From Methanolobus zinderi (GTDB lineage Archaea > Halobacteriota > Methanosarcinia > Methanosarcinales > Methanosarcinaceae): a stretch of 64,000 nucleotides of DNA. Location of the stretch: contig NZ_CP058215.1 in assembly GCF_013388255.1 (NCBI RefSeq), forward strand, positions 1,860,001 to 1,924,000, given 5' to 3'. Under the pieces are notes generated by a model that was not told the DNA's origin, did no database searches, and saw only the letters and a program-made list of their open reading frames with translations. The position numbers and the translations under genes were made by a program. This document shows, piece by piece, positions 56,957 to 64,000 of the stretch. Each line of letters starts with the position of its first letter. The first letter of the stretch is position 1.

Positions 56957-57328
56957 AATGATCAACACTCAGTTATTAGCCTTTAACAGCACTAGGACAC
57001 AAGCAACTTTATTCCGATAGGCAATATAAATACTTTGCTAAAACTGGATTGAAAACAATAAGAATATTAGCACATAAAGCAGATCAAGAGTCACTTTAAA
57101 TCTGATATAAGCGGAAAAGATAAAAGGAAAAATACTTATCTATTGATATTTACCTGTTCTGAGGCTTAATCAAGATGCTAACCGATTTATTTATATATGG
57201 ACATGACTTGTATAGAGAGCCAATCTAGTGTACATAATCATTATTCATATAGCGATAGCCCGTTGAACATTTAATTGATCACTTAATTTAATATATCACA
57301 CAGAATCACATTCATTCGGAGGAATTTC
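56957..57328. other. Divergent region corrinoid gene / rps3ae
   Basis: Carries the promoters of both genes and a leader of about 105 bases for rps3ae. No small gene or RNA was recognised. Confidence 0.4.
57189..57198 (+). promoter_or_regulatory. TATA box of rps3ae
   Basis: ATTTATATAT is the best TATA match upstream of rps3ae; initiation near 57222 is expected. Confidence 0.45.
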
Positions 57329-57925
57329 TTGGCAAAGAAAGTACAGAGAAAGTTAGACAAATGGAAAACAAAGACCTGGTATAACGTAGAAACACCCGAG
57401 TTCATCAGCAGGACAAACATCGGAGTAAGCCCTGCAGAGGATCCAGAGCAGCTTATCGGACGTGTTGTTGAGACAACAGTTGGCGAGATAGCTAACGATT
57501 TCACAAAGCACAACACAAAGCTCAAGCTCGAGATCAGCGACGTTAACGGCGATGTTGCCAACACCAGATTCATCGGTCACGAAATCACAACCGACTACCT
57601 GCGTTCCATTGTCAAGCGCCAGACCTCAAGGATTGACAACAACCTCGATGTAAAGACCAAGGACGGTTATCTCATCAGGGTCAAGCCTATCTGCTTCACT
57701 GTTAAAAGGGCAAGAACAAGCCAGATCAAGGGCATAAGGGAAGTAATGGACAAAATCGTAACCGAGCGTGCTGCAGAACTCAATTTCGAGCAGTTCATCG
57801 AGGAAGCGATCATGGGTAAGCTTTCCGCAAATATATACAGGAACGCAAAGACCATCTACCCGCTCAGAAGGGTAGAGATCAGGAAGACCGAAGTACTTGC
57901 TCTTCCTCTTGGTTCAGCTGCTTAA
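57329..57925 (+). CDS. rps3ae: 30S ribosomal protein S3Ae (eS1)
   Basis: 198-residue archaeal/eukaryotic small-subunit protein. [60 protein letters not shown] and the [14 protein letters not shown] end are diagnostic. It begins at TTG with an excellent GGAGGAATT site and ends before a hairpin terminator. In other methanogens I recall it next to recJ-pcc1; here it is separate. Confidence 0.96.
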   Translation: MAKKVQRKLDKWKTKTWYNVETPEFISRTNIGVSPAEDPEQLIGRVVETTVGEIANDFTKHNTKLKLEISDVNGDVANTRFIGHEITTDYLRSIVKRQTSRIDNNLDVKTKDGYLIRVKPICFTVKRARTSQIKGIREVMDKIVTERAAELNFEQFIEEAIMGKLSANIYRNAKTIYPLRRVEIRKTEVLALPLGSAA

Positions 57926-57956
57926 GTTAGAAGCTGAATAATAACATCAGTATAAA

Positions 57957-57994
57957 GGCATCACTTGGTTGTGATGCCTGAAACTATCTTTTTT
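57957..57994 (+). terminator. Hairpin terminator after rps3ae
   Basis: A perfect 8-bp stem GGCATCAC / GTGATGCC with a 6-base loop, followed ten bases later by a run of T. It is shared with the convergent zinc-ribbon gene. Confidence 0.7.
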
Positions 57995-58047
57995 CTGATT
58001 CTTTTTGCATTCTAAGTTAAAGGATGATATTTCAGATATAGCACCAT

Positions 58048-58305
58048 CTAGCTTTGAATATCAGTGGCACCACTGTCATATTCCTTTCTGATGAGCTTTG
58101 CCATCTCTTCGTTCGCATCCACAACAAAGGAACCTATGTACCCGCAATATTTACAGTGATACAGACCTTCAACTCCCCCTGCTTCATAATAGAGGTCCGT
58201 GCTTCCGCAGACAGGGCAGACCTGCATGGTTTCGCCGGCTTCGTTATCATCCTCACCCATCAGTTTTTCAATCTCGTCCATGGTTTCCTGATCAGGGTCT
58301 TCCAT
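58048..58305 (-). CDS. Zinc-ribbon protein
   Basis: 85 residues: an acidic N-terminus (MEDPDQETMDEIEKLMGEDD) and a four-cysteine zinc ribbon, CPVCGS then CKYCGY 25 residues on, followed by a helix. The fold is like TFIIS/RPB9-type or rubrerythrin-type ribbons, but no DE catalytic dipeptide of transcript-cleavage factors is seen. The ATG has a GAGAGGAAC site; a 24-residue upstream extension is unlikely. Small methanogen zinc proteins of this kind are uncharacterised. Confidence 0.8.
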   Translation of the reverse strand: MEDPDQETMDEIEKLMGEDDNEAGETMQVCPVCGSTDLYYEAGGVEGLYHCKYCGYIGSFVVDANEEMAKLIRKEYDSGATDIQS

Positions 58306-58405
58306 TTTAGTTCCTCTCCAGAGAATTATAAGATTAGTCAGTATAATGTCACAAAAGGATATGACACTGCCATGCATATCAAACTATCTCAGGTTCCTGT
58401 TCTGG

Positions 58406-59347
58406 TTAACGCAAGACAAGTTCCTGAGGATACGGCCTGAAAAATGTCTGGTTAGATATATAATCAACATCAAAGTGCAGTGCCCATGACATGAGTTTTT
58501 CCTTCAGACTGAAAAGAACGGAAACATCTTCACGGTATTGTTGCAATTGCTGCAGGAAAATGAACTTGTCCTGAGCACCCAGATATCTGGAAAGGTAGCC
58601 GAACGCATGCATCATAGCATTGATAGTGGAACCGGTTTCATGGAGCTCTGACAGCAATTCCGTAAGCAGATCAAGATAAAGTGCAAAAACCTCCTCTGCA
58701 GGAAGTCCTTCCCTGTTTGCAACGACATTGCCCATCCTTGCCAGGATATTCTTGTTACAGGACATGAACAGAAGCTTGTTGCAGGTGTGATACTCTATCA
58801 GTGAACGCATACTCACCGAAAATGACATCTTCCTGAAAGAAGCCAGCGTAAAGATCGTGGTCAGAAAATGGTCCCGCAGGAGAATATCATCAAGCTGTTC
58901 ATCCTCCATGACCGGAAGATGAGAATATTTGTCTGTAATAGCATCTGCAAAAAAGCCGTTCCCTCGTTTATCCAGACACACAGTGCCTTCAGCATCCGGA
59001 TATATTTTGGTACTTCCTATCCCACAGGATGGAGATCTGGATTTGAGTACAAAACCATCAAAATCATCAAGATTCTCAAGATAGGATCGGGCAAATCGCT
59101 CCATTTTCTGCGTTAAATCCTGCCCTGTAGCAGGCTGGACAAGCTTTTTCCCCCCATCAAGAACGATCCTGATCGGATCCCTTGGAACACCAAGTCCGAC
59201 CTCACATTCCGGACAGACATCAATAAAATCCACAAACGACTTCATTCGATCAATGAAATCGCAGGAAATTATCTGCCCGTCATAACGGCAGGGAGCAAAG
59301 CCCAGACATTTACTGACTACAACAATGGGACGGGCAAAGCGGGACAT
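58406..59347 (-). CDS. DUF523 and DUF1722 domain protein
   Basis: 313 residues. The N-terminal DUF523 part (1-~150) has conserved cysteines C14, C20, C45 and C48 and a SRSPSCGIG motif near 105, suggesting a metal or iron-sulfur site. The C-terminal DUF1722 (YbgA-like) part begins near residue 180 and contains HTCNKLLFMSCNKN-type and AFGYLSRYLG blocks. This two-domain form is known in bacteria and archaea. Recent literature links DUF523 proteins to thiouracil metabolism, which I cannot confirm here. It starts eight bases after pyrK on the same strand. Confidence 0.88.
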   Translation of the reverse strand: MSRFARPIVVVSKCLGFAPCRYDGQIISCDFIDRMKSFVDFIDVCPECEVGLGVPRDPIRIVLDGGKKLVQPATGQDLTQKMERFARSYLENLDDFDGFVLKSRSPSCGIGSTKIYPDAEGTVCLDKRGNGFFADAITDKYSHLPVMEDEQLDDILLRDHFLTTIFTLASFRKMSFSVSMRSLIEYHTCNKLLFMSCNKNILARMGNVVANREGLPAEEVFALYLDLLTELLSELHETGSTINAMMHAFGYLSRYLGAQDKFIFLQQLQQYREDVSVLFSLKEKLMSWALHFDVDYISNQTFFRPYPQELVLR

Positions 59348-59355
59348 TAAGGTAC

Positions 59356-60135
59356 CTAGAATTGCTTTTTATTCCCGCTCGGACCCCTCATGTATTTGCC
59401 GAACTCGGAATCAACAAGTTGTAATCCATTGAACACGGGTCCGTCCTTACAGACCCTGAGACCATCCCCATCCATGCAGCATGCACCACAAACTCCTATG
59501 CCACACTTGAAATACCTGTGAAGGCTGAACTCGGCTTTTTCCAGGGAACCCTGCTCCTCAAGGATTCCGAAGACACATTTCATCATCATCTCGGGGCCGC
59601 ATGTGTATATCCTGTCAAACTCCAATGTATCGGTTTCCACAAGGACATCGGTTACGAAGCCACACCTGTGAGCAGAACCGTCGTCCGTTGTCAGGTGAAG
59701 TCCTCCGCAGGGTGTGAGCCTGTCAAGGAACAGCATTTCATCTGCATTCCTTGCACCAAGTATCGTCGTCACAGAACTGCCCACCGACATTGAATATTCG
59801 GCAAGCAAAGCGATTGCTGCAGCACCCACGCCTCCTGCTACAAGGAGGACTTTCTCATCAGCCTGGGGAAGAGTGAATCCCTTACCGAATGGTCCGCGGA
59901 TGCCCAGGTGGTCCCCTTCCTGAAGTTCGAACATCTTCTCAGTGGCATCTCCCACCTTCTGCACAGTTATGGCGTTCCTGTAGGAGAGGGTCATCGGGAT
60001 CTCATCCGTACCCCTTATCCAGACCATGACAAACTGGCCAGGAAGTGCTTCTTCAAAGCTCTTGTCAAAAAAGAAGGTCTTAGTGGAAGGTGACTCCTGC
60101 ACTATTTCTGTAATCGTAACATCAACGGGATACAT
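59356..60135 (-). CDS. pyrK: Dihydroorotate dehydrogenase B, electron-transfer subunit
   Basis: 259-residue FAD/[2Fe-2S] subunit that passes electrons from dihydroorotate oxidation to NAD+. An FAD-binding part is followed by NAD-binding [14 protein letters not shown] and the cluster ligands C211, C216, C219 and C229. It is coupled to pyrD by a one-base TGATG overlap with AGGAGG immediately before, so subunit synthesis is balanced. The heterotetramer with PyrD is the expected form. Confidence 0.96.
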   Translation of the reverse strand: MYPVDVTITEIVQESPSTKTFFFDKSFEEALPGQFVMVWIRGTDEIPMTLSYRNAITVQKVGDATEKMFELQEGDHLGIRGPFGKGFTLPQADEKVLLVAGGVGAAAIALLAEYSMSVGSSVTTILGARNADEMLFLDRLTPCGGLHLTTDDGSAHRCGFVTDVLVETDTLEFDRIYTCGPEMMMKCVFGILEEQGSLEKAEFSLHRYFKCGIGVCGACCMDGDGLRVCKDGPVFNGLQLVDSEFGKYMRGPSGNKKQF

Positions 60136-61034
60136 CAGATCCTCCTGTGGGCAAGCCCTATTATATCATCAAAGCTCAGGTCCCTGTCCGCAAGGAAACT
60201 ATCGATCCCGTCTGCAATACTTCTGAAAACATCTACCCCGTCATAGACAGCAGAACCGATCTGCACGGCAGATGCACCTGCCATCATCATCTCCACGGCA
60301 TCCTCCCAGCAGGAGATTCCGCCCACACCGATCACGGGTATGTCAAGGGCCTCATAGAGATCATACACGCATTTGACAGCAACCGGCTTAACAGCACTCC
60401 CGGAAAGTCCTCCGAACCTGTTACCAAGTAGAGGATATCCGCTATGGATATCTATTGCCATGCCGCGTACGGTGTTGATGGCAACGATTGCATCAGCACC
60501 ACCTCTTTGGGCCGCTTCTCCTATACTGACTATGTCAGTTACGTTCGGAGTCAGTTTCACCCATACCGGAATGTCGGTCATGTCACTGACAGAAGCGGTT
60601 ATTTCCTCTACCGCACAGGCATCACATCCGATGGATGCACCGTAGCCCTGTGCATGGGGACAGCTTACGTTAAGCTCGAAGGCATCCGCCCCTGCATCTG
60701 CCAGCCCTTCGGCAACCTGTACAAACTCATCGGAATTCCCCCCGAATATACTGGCAATTACCGGAACATCTGCTTTAGCTCCGGCCGTTTCAAGTTCTGC
60801 TGAAAAATCAGGATAAGAGGGATTTGGAAGTCCCATGGCATTCAGGAAACCATATCCAAGATTTACCATGCTCGGATTCTTGTGTCCTTCCTTTGGCTGC
60901 GGACCGATGGATTTTGTAACAACAGCACCGGCTCCCTCCTTAGCAACACGTACAAGGGATGCAGCCGTGGTTCCCATGATACCTGCTGCCAGTATCGTGG
61001 GATTCCTGAGCTTAAGACCTGTAATCTCTATCAT
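60135..61034 (-). CDS. pyrD: Dihydroorotate dehydrogenase B, catalytic subunit
   Basis: 299-residue FMN TIM barrel oxidising dihydroorotate to orotate in pyrimidine synthesis. Class 1B features: [25 protein letters not shown] with the catalytic Cys of the family, [19 protein letters not shown], and [25 protein letters not shown]. It lies 12 bases after hemC and is fused in translation to pyrK, linking pyrimidine and heme genes in one minus-strand run. Confidence 0.97.
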   Translation of the reverse strand: MIEITGLKLRNPTILAAGIMGTTAASLVRVAKEGAGAVVTKSIGPQPKEGHKNPSMVNLGYGFLNAMGLPNPSYPDFSAELETAGAKADVPVIASIFGGNSDEFVQVAEGLADAGADAFELNVSCPHAQGYGASIGCDACAVEEITASVSDMTDIPVWVKLTPNVTDIVSIGEAAQRGGADAIVAINTVRGMAIDIHSGYPLLGNRFGGLSGSAVKPVAVKCVYDLYEALDIPVIGVGGISCWEDAVEMMMAGASAVQIGSAVYDGVDVFRSIADGIDSFLADRDLSFDDIIGLAHRRI

Positions 61035-61046
61035 AATAACAATTGA

Positions 61047-61970
61047 TCAAAGCATTTTATTTGAAAGCTGGCAAACCGCCCTCTGGACAAGTTCCTTTCC
61101 ACCCATAGCCACCATTTCCCTGGCAAGCCTGCGGGCATGTTCCTCGTAGTTTTCCAGTGGGATGATCTCGTCAATACGCACTTGCATGGTACCGTCCAGT
61201 GAGAGAACTTCCGCAAGTACATGCAGTTCCTCATCATTCACGAACTCAGTGAAAGAGCCGACAGGTGCAGTACACCCTCCCTCTATGTCAGCTACAACGA
61301 TGCGCTCAATACCTGTCTCGATACGTGTCTTCTCATGATCAAGCATTGAAGTAGCCTTTTCCGCCTCGCTACCGGAAAGAGTGACAACTGCTATTGTTCC
61401 CTGGTTTGCGGACGGACAGAAGTCATCGGTATTCAGTCTTTGAACAACCATCTCCCAACCCATACGCTGCAGACCCGCTTCTGCCAGCAATATGCCGTCA
61501 TATAGACCATCCTTGAGTTTCCTGATACGGGTATTGATATTACCTCGCAGATCCTGCACATCGAGATCAGGCCGATACCGGAGGATCTGTGCACGTCTGC
61601 GCATGGATGTGGTACCAATAACCGCCAGTTCCGGCAGCTCTTCCAGTGTTGAGCCGTCAGTTGTCAGGAGCACATCACAGGGCGAATCCCTTTCCAGGAC
61701 AGCCGAAGTACTCATTGTTTCAGGCCTGAGTGTCGGGAGGTCTTTCATGGAGTGGACCGCTATGTCCACTTCCCCTTCGAGCATCCGGTCATCGAGTTCC
61801 CGCACGAAGGCACCGACCCCTTCCACCTCATGCAGGGGACGGTCAGTGAAAGTATCACCTGTGGTCTTGATAATCTTCCTGGTAGTTTTCACCCCTTTCT
61901 CTGCAAGCATACTCTCAACCTTTGTAGCCTGTGCAAGAGCAAGGTCACTTCCGCGGGTTCCTATGATCAT
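61047..61970 (-). CDS. hemC: Porphobilinogen deaminase (hydroxymethylbilane synthase)
   Basis: 307 residues; polymerises four porphobilinogen molecules into hydroxymethylbilane. The dipyrromethane cofactor Cys is C233 (IEGGCTAPVG), and the catalytic Asp lies in HSMKDLP (D77). RGNINTRIRKL and the C-terminal domain are intact. It has a GCGGAGC site and is 14 bases after hemL, within the hemB-hemL-hemC run. Confidence 0.97.
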   Translation of the reverse strand: MIIGTRGSDLALAQATKVESMLAEKGVKTTRKIIKTTGDTFTDRPLHEVEGVGAFVRELDDRMLEGEVDIAVHSMKDLPTLRPETMSTSAVLERDSPCDVLLTTDGSTLEELPELAVIGTTSMRRRAQILRYRPDLDVQDLRGNINTRIRKLKDGLYDGILLAEAGLQRMGWEMVVQRLNTDDFCPSANQGTIAVVTLSGSEAEKATSMLDHEKTRIETGIERIVVADIEGGCTAPVGSFTEFVNDEELHVLAEVLSLDGTMQVRIDEIIPLENYEEHARRLAREMVAMGGKELVQRAVCQLSNKML

Positions 61971-61984
61971 GCGTTTTGCTCCGC

Positions 61985-63250
61985 TTATCTGAGATTTGTT
62001 CTGTAGGCCTCCAGGACCTTCTCTATATCTTCTTCCGTATGTGCGGTGGACAGGAAGTTGGTCTCGAACTGTGAGGGCGGTATGAATATTCCGCTGTCAA
62101 GCATCTTGTAGAAGAACTTCACATATCCTTCCTTATCACATTTGAGCACATCCTGGTAATCCAGAGGTTTGTCTCCGAAGAATATCTTGAACATCGAAGA
62201 GATTCCTGATACCGTATAGTCGAGATTGAGATCTGACACGATATCTGTCAATGCAGACCTGACTTTGTTTCCGGTCTCATCCAGCTTTTTGTGTACATTC
62301 TCTTTCTCAAGTACATCCAGTACCGCAAGACCTGCTGCAACTGATGTCGGACTTCCGCTGAAGGTACCTGCCTGGTACACACTTCCGGAAGGTGCCACCA
62401 TCTCTATGATCTCCTTCTTACCACCGAAAACTCCTATGGGCATTCCGCCACCCACGATCTTTCCTAGCGTGGTCATATCAGGTGTGACACCATAGTATTC
62501 CTGTGCACCTCCCATGGCGAGCCTGAATCCTGTGATAACCTCATCGAATATGAGCACGACATCGTTCTCTTCGGTCACCTTGCGTACTTCCTTGAGATAT
62601 CCTTCCTCGGGAAGCACCGGTCCGATATTACCCATCACAGGTTCCAGGATAAAGGCAGCCAGATCATCACTGTACTTCTCTATCATGTCTGTCAGCGCTT
62701 CAATATCATTGAATGGAACCTGAAGTGTGTGTTTGGTAAAGTCCTCGGGTATTCCGAGAGAGTCGGGTTTTCCAAGTGTTGTGGCACCGGACCCCGCTTT
62801 TACGAGAACAGCATCATGTGCACCATGGAATCCGCCTTCAATTTTAATGAACTTGTTCTTGCCGGTAAAGCCCCTTGCAGCCCTGAGAGCACTCATTGTA
62901 GCTTCGGTTCCTGTTGACACAAAGCGTAGCATATCAATGCTGGGATACATACCGGCTATCCTGTCTGCCAGATCCACCTCGGCTTCCGTGGGAGTACCAT
63001 AGAGCCATCCCTTTTCTAACTGGGAATTTATGGCCTCTTTTACCTGAGGATGTGCATGACCCAGGATATTGGGACCATATGCAAGACAAAAATCAATGTA
63101 CTCATTTCCGTCTATATCCGTGATCTTTGATCCGTTTGCCGAGCGGGTATAGAAGGGATAGGGCTTGATAGCCCTTACTGGACTGCTGACTCCTCCGGGA
63201 AGGAGGTTTCTTGCTTTCTGATATAATTCTCTTGACTTATCTAAGGACAT
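61985..63250 (-). CDS. hemL: Glutamate-1-semialdehyde 2,1-aminomutase
   Basis: 421-residue PLP enzyme producing 5-aminolevulinate by the C5 pathway. [50 protein letters not shown] and the PLP lysine K264 ([14 protein letters not shown]) are present. It is preceded by hemB at 15 bases and followed by hemC. Glutamyl-tRNA reductase, the enzyme before it, is not in the window. Confidence 0.97.
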   Translation of the reverse strand: MSLDKSRELYQKARNLLPGGVSSPVRAIKPYPFYTRSANGSKITDIDGNEYIDFCLAYGPNILGHAHPQVKEAINSQLEKGWLYGTPTEAEVDLADRIAGMYPSIDMLRFVSTGTEATMSALRAARGFTGKNKFIKIEGGFHGAHDAVLVKAGSGATTLGKPDSLGIPEDFTKHTLQVPFNDIEALTDMIEKYSDDLAAFILEPVMGNIGPVLPEEGYLKEVRKVTEENDVVLIFDEVITGFRLAMGGAQEYYGVTPDMTTLGKIVGGGMPIGVFGGKKEIIEMVAPSGSVYQAGTFSGSPTSVAAGLAVLDVLEKENVHKKLDETGNKVRSALTDIVSDLNLDYTVSGISSMFKIFFGDKPLDYQDVLKCDKEGYVKFFYKMLDSGIFIPPSQFETNFLSTAHTEEDIEKVLEAYRTNLR

Positions 63251-63265
63251 ACGATCACCGTAAAA

Positions 63266-64000
63266 TCATTTTAACATCTTTGCCATATCCCTGGCAAAAT
63301 AGGTAAGTATCATATCCGCACCTGCACGTTTGATGGAAAGCAGCGATTCATGCATCACCTGTTTCTCATCCAGCCAGCCATTCTGTGCGGCTGCTTTTAG
63401 CATTGCGAATTCTCCGCTGACATTATAAGCTGCTGTTGGCATCTTGAATTCATTCTTGATGCGATAGATGATATCAAGGTAGGGCAGTGCAGGTTTTACC
63501 ATAACAATATCCGCACCTTCCAGGACATCCAGTTCAACTTCCCTGATAGCCTCCTCGGAGTTGGCAGGGTCCATCTGGTAGGTTGACCTGTCACCGAAAC
63601 AGCATCCTGAATCCGCAACATCCCTGAAGGGACCGTAGAATGCAGACGAATACTTCGCTGCATAGGACATTATCGGGATTTCCTTGAAATTGTTCTCATC
63701 GAGAGCCGACCTTATCGCACCTATCATACCATCCATCATTCCTGATGGTGCCACCATGTCCGCACCTGCCTTTGCATGGCTTACAGCAGTCTTTCCCAGA
63801 AGTGGCAGTGTCGGGTCGTTAAGGATCTCTCCCTTCTCCCGGTCGATCATACCGCAGTGTCCGTGGTCGGTGTATTCACAGAGACAGACATCGGTTATAA
63901 CCAGCATGTCTTTACCGAGTTCATCCTTGACCTCACGGACCGCTTTCTGGACTATATCCTCATCTCCCCAGGCAGAACTTCCCATATCGTCCTTCTTTGA
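63266..64000 (-). CDS. hemB: Porphobilinogen synthase (delta-aminolevulinate dehydratase), C-terminal part
   Basis: About 244 codons are in the window; the frame continues through the right edge without a start ([11 protein letters not shown] is internal in the family). It condenses two 5-aminolevulinates to porphobilinogen. The two active-site lysines are in [12 protein letters not shown] and [10 protein letters not shown]. The zinc-type cysteine region [14 protein letters not shown] is present, so it is a Zn-dependent form. It is upstream of hemL on the same strand. Confidence 0.96.
   Translation of the reverse strand, partial: SKKDDMGSSAWGDEDIVQKAVREVKDELGKDMLVITDVCLCEYTDHGHCGMIDREKGEILNDPTLPLLGKTAVSHAKAGADMVAPSGMMDGMIGAIRSALDENNFKEIPIMSYAAKYSSAFYGPFRDVADSGCCFGDRSTYQMDPANSEEAIREVELDVLEGADIVMVKPALPYLDIIYRIKNEFKMPTAAYNVSGEFAMLKAAAQNGWLDEKQVMHESLLSIKRAGADMILTYFARDMAKMLK

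Overview
The window comes from a methylotrophic or cytochrome-containing methanogen of the Methanosarcinaceae type, closer to Methanolobus/Methanococcoides than to anything bacterial. The evidence is a methanogen-type (type 2, zinc) seryl-tRNA synthetase, siroheme-dependent heme genes (ahbC with hemB/hemL/hemC/hemD/cobA), archaeal ribosomal proteins S15 and S3Ae, Hel308, a KEOPS Pcc1 subunit, a sarcinarray-family surface protein, DUF1699 and DUF2193 proteins, an orphan corrinoid protein, and a glucosylglycerate pathway of the Methanococcoides burtonii type. TATA-like promoters, U-tract or hairpin terminators and frequent TTG/GTG starts fit an archaeon. I cannot name the species.

Layout. 0-8 kb: 5' end of valS (minus strand), a ferritin-superoxide reductase operon, then cobA-hemD-ahbC (uroporphyrinogen III to didecarboxysiroheme), gpgS and a Na+/H+ antiporter. 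8-15.6 kb: DUF1699, hisD, hel308, a GyrI-like protein, an aquaporin and DUF2193. 16-19 kb: a 30-codon cysteine peptide coupled to gpgP, then an unknown protein with a GH15-like glycosidase. 19-20.2 kb: trpB2. 20.4-29.5 kb: a surface-protein locus (sarcinarray protein, a 1352-residue bitopic protein and four small bitopic proteins) with hisS embedded in it. 29.5-37.5 kb: rps15, a complete UDP-GlcNAc operon glmU1-glmS-glmM-glmU2, then recJ-like and pcc1. 37.5-41 kb: a family-4 uracil-DNA glycosylase, serS and an MDR oxidoreductase.

41-52 kb is the accessory region. It is a type I restriction-modification island, all on the minus strand, holding hsdR, hsdM and an hsdS whose N-terminus is fused to an ASCH domain. 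Interleaved are a PIN-GNAT-PUA-like (EVE-type) fusion protein and two Schlafen/AlbA_2 proteins. Three separate 12-bp tandem arrays lie in the island, two coding for linkers and one intergenic. Directly downstream of hsdM is an RNase III pseudogene broken by stops and frameshifts. This island is the best candidate for an undescribed composite system.

52.5-64 kb returns to core genes: a secreted protein, thiE-thiM, a polytopic membrane protein, an orphan corrinoid protein, rps3ae, a zinc-ribbon protein and a DUF523/DUF1722 protein. Last comes a minus-strand run transcribed as hemB (cut by the window end)-hemL-hemC-pyrD-pyrK. The two heme blocks at opposite ends together cover 5-aminolevulinate to didecarboxysiroheme deacetylation, apart from glutamyl-tRNA reductase and the AhbA/B decarboxylase. 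No tRNA, rRNA, CRISPR array or intact transposase was seen.
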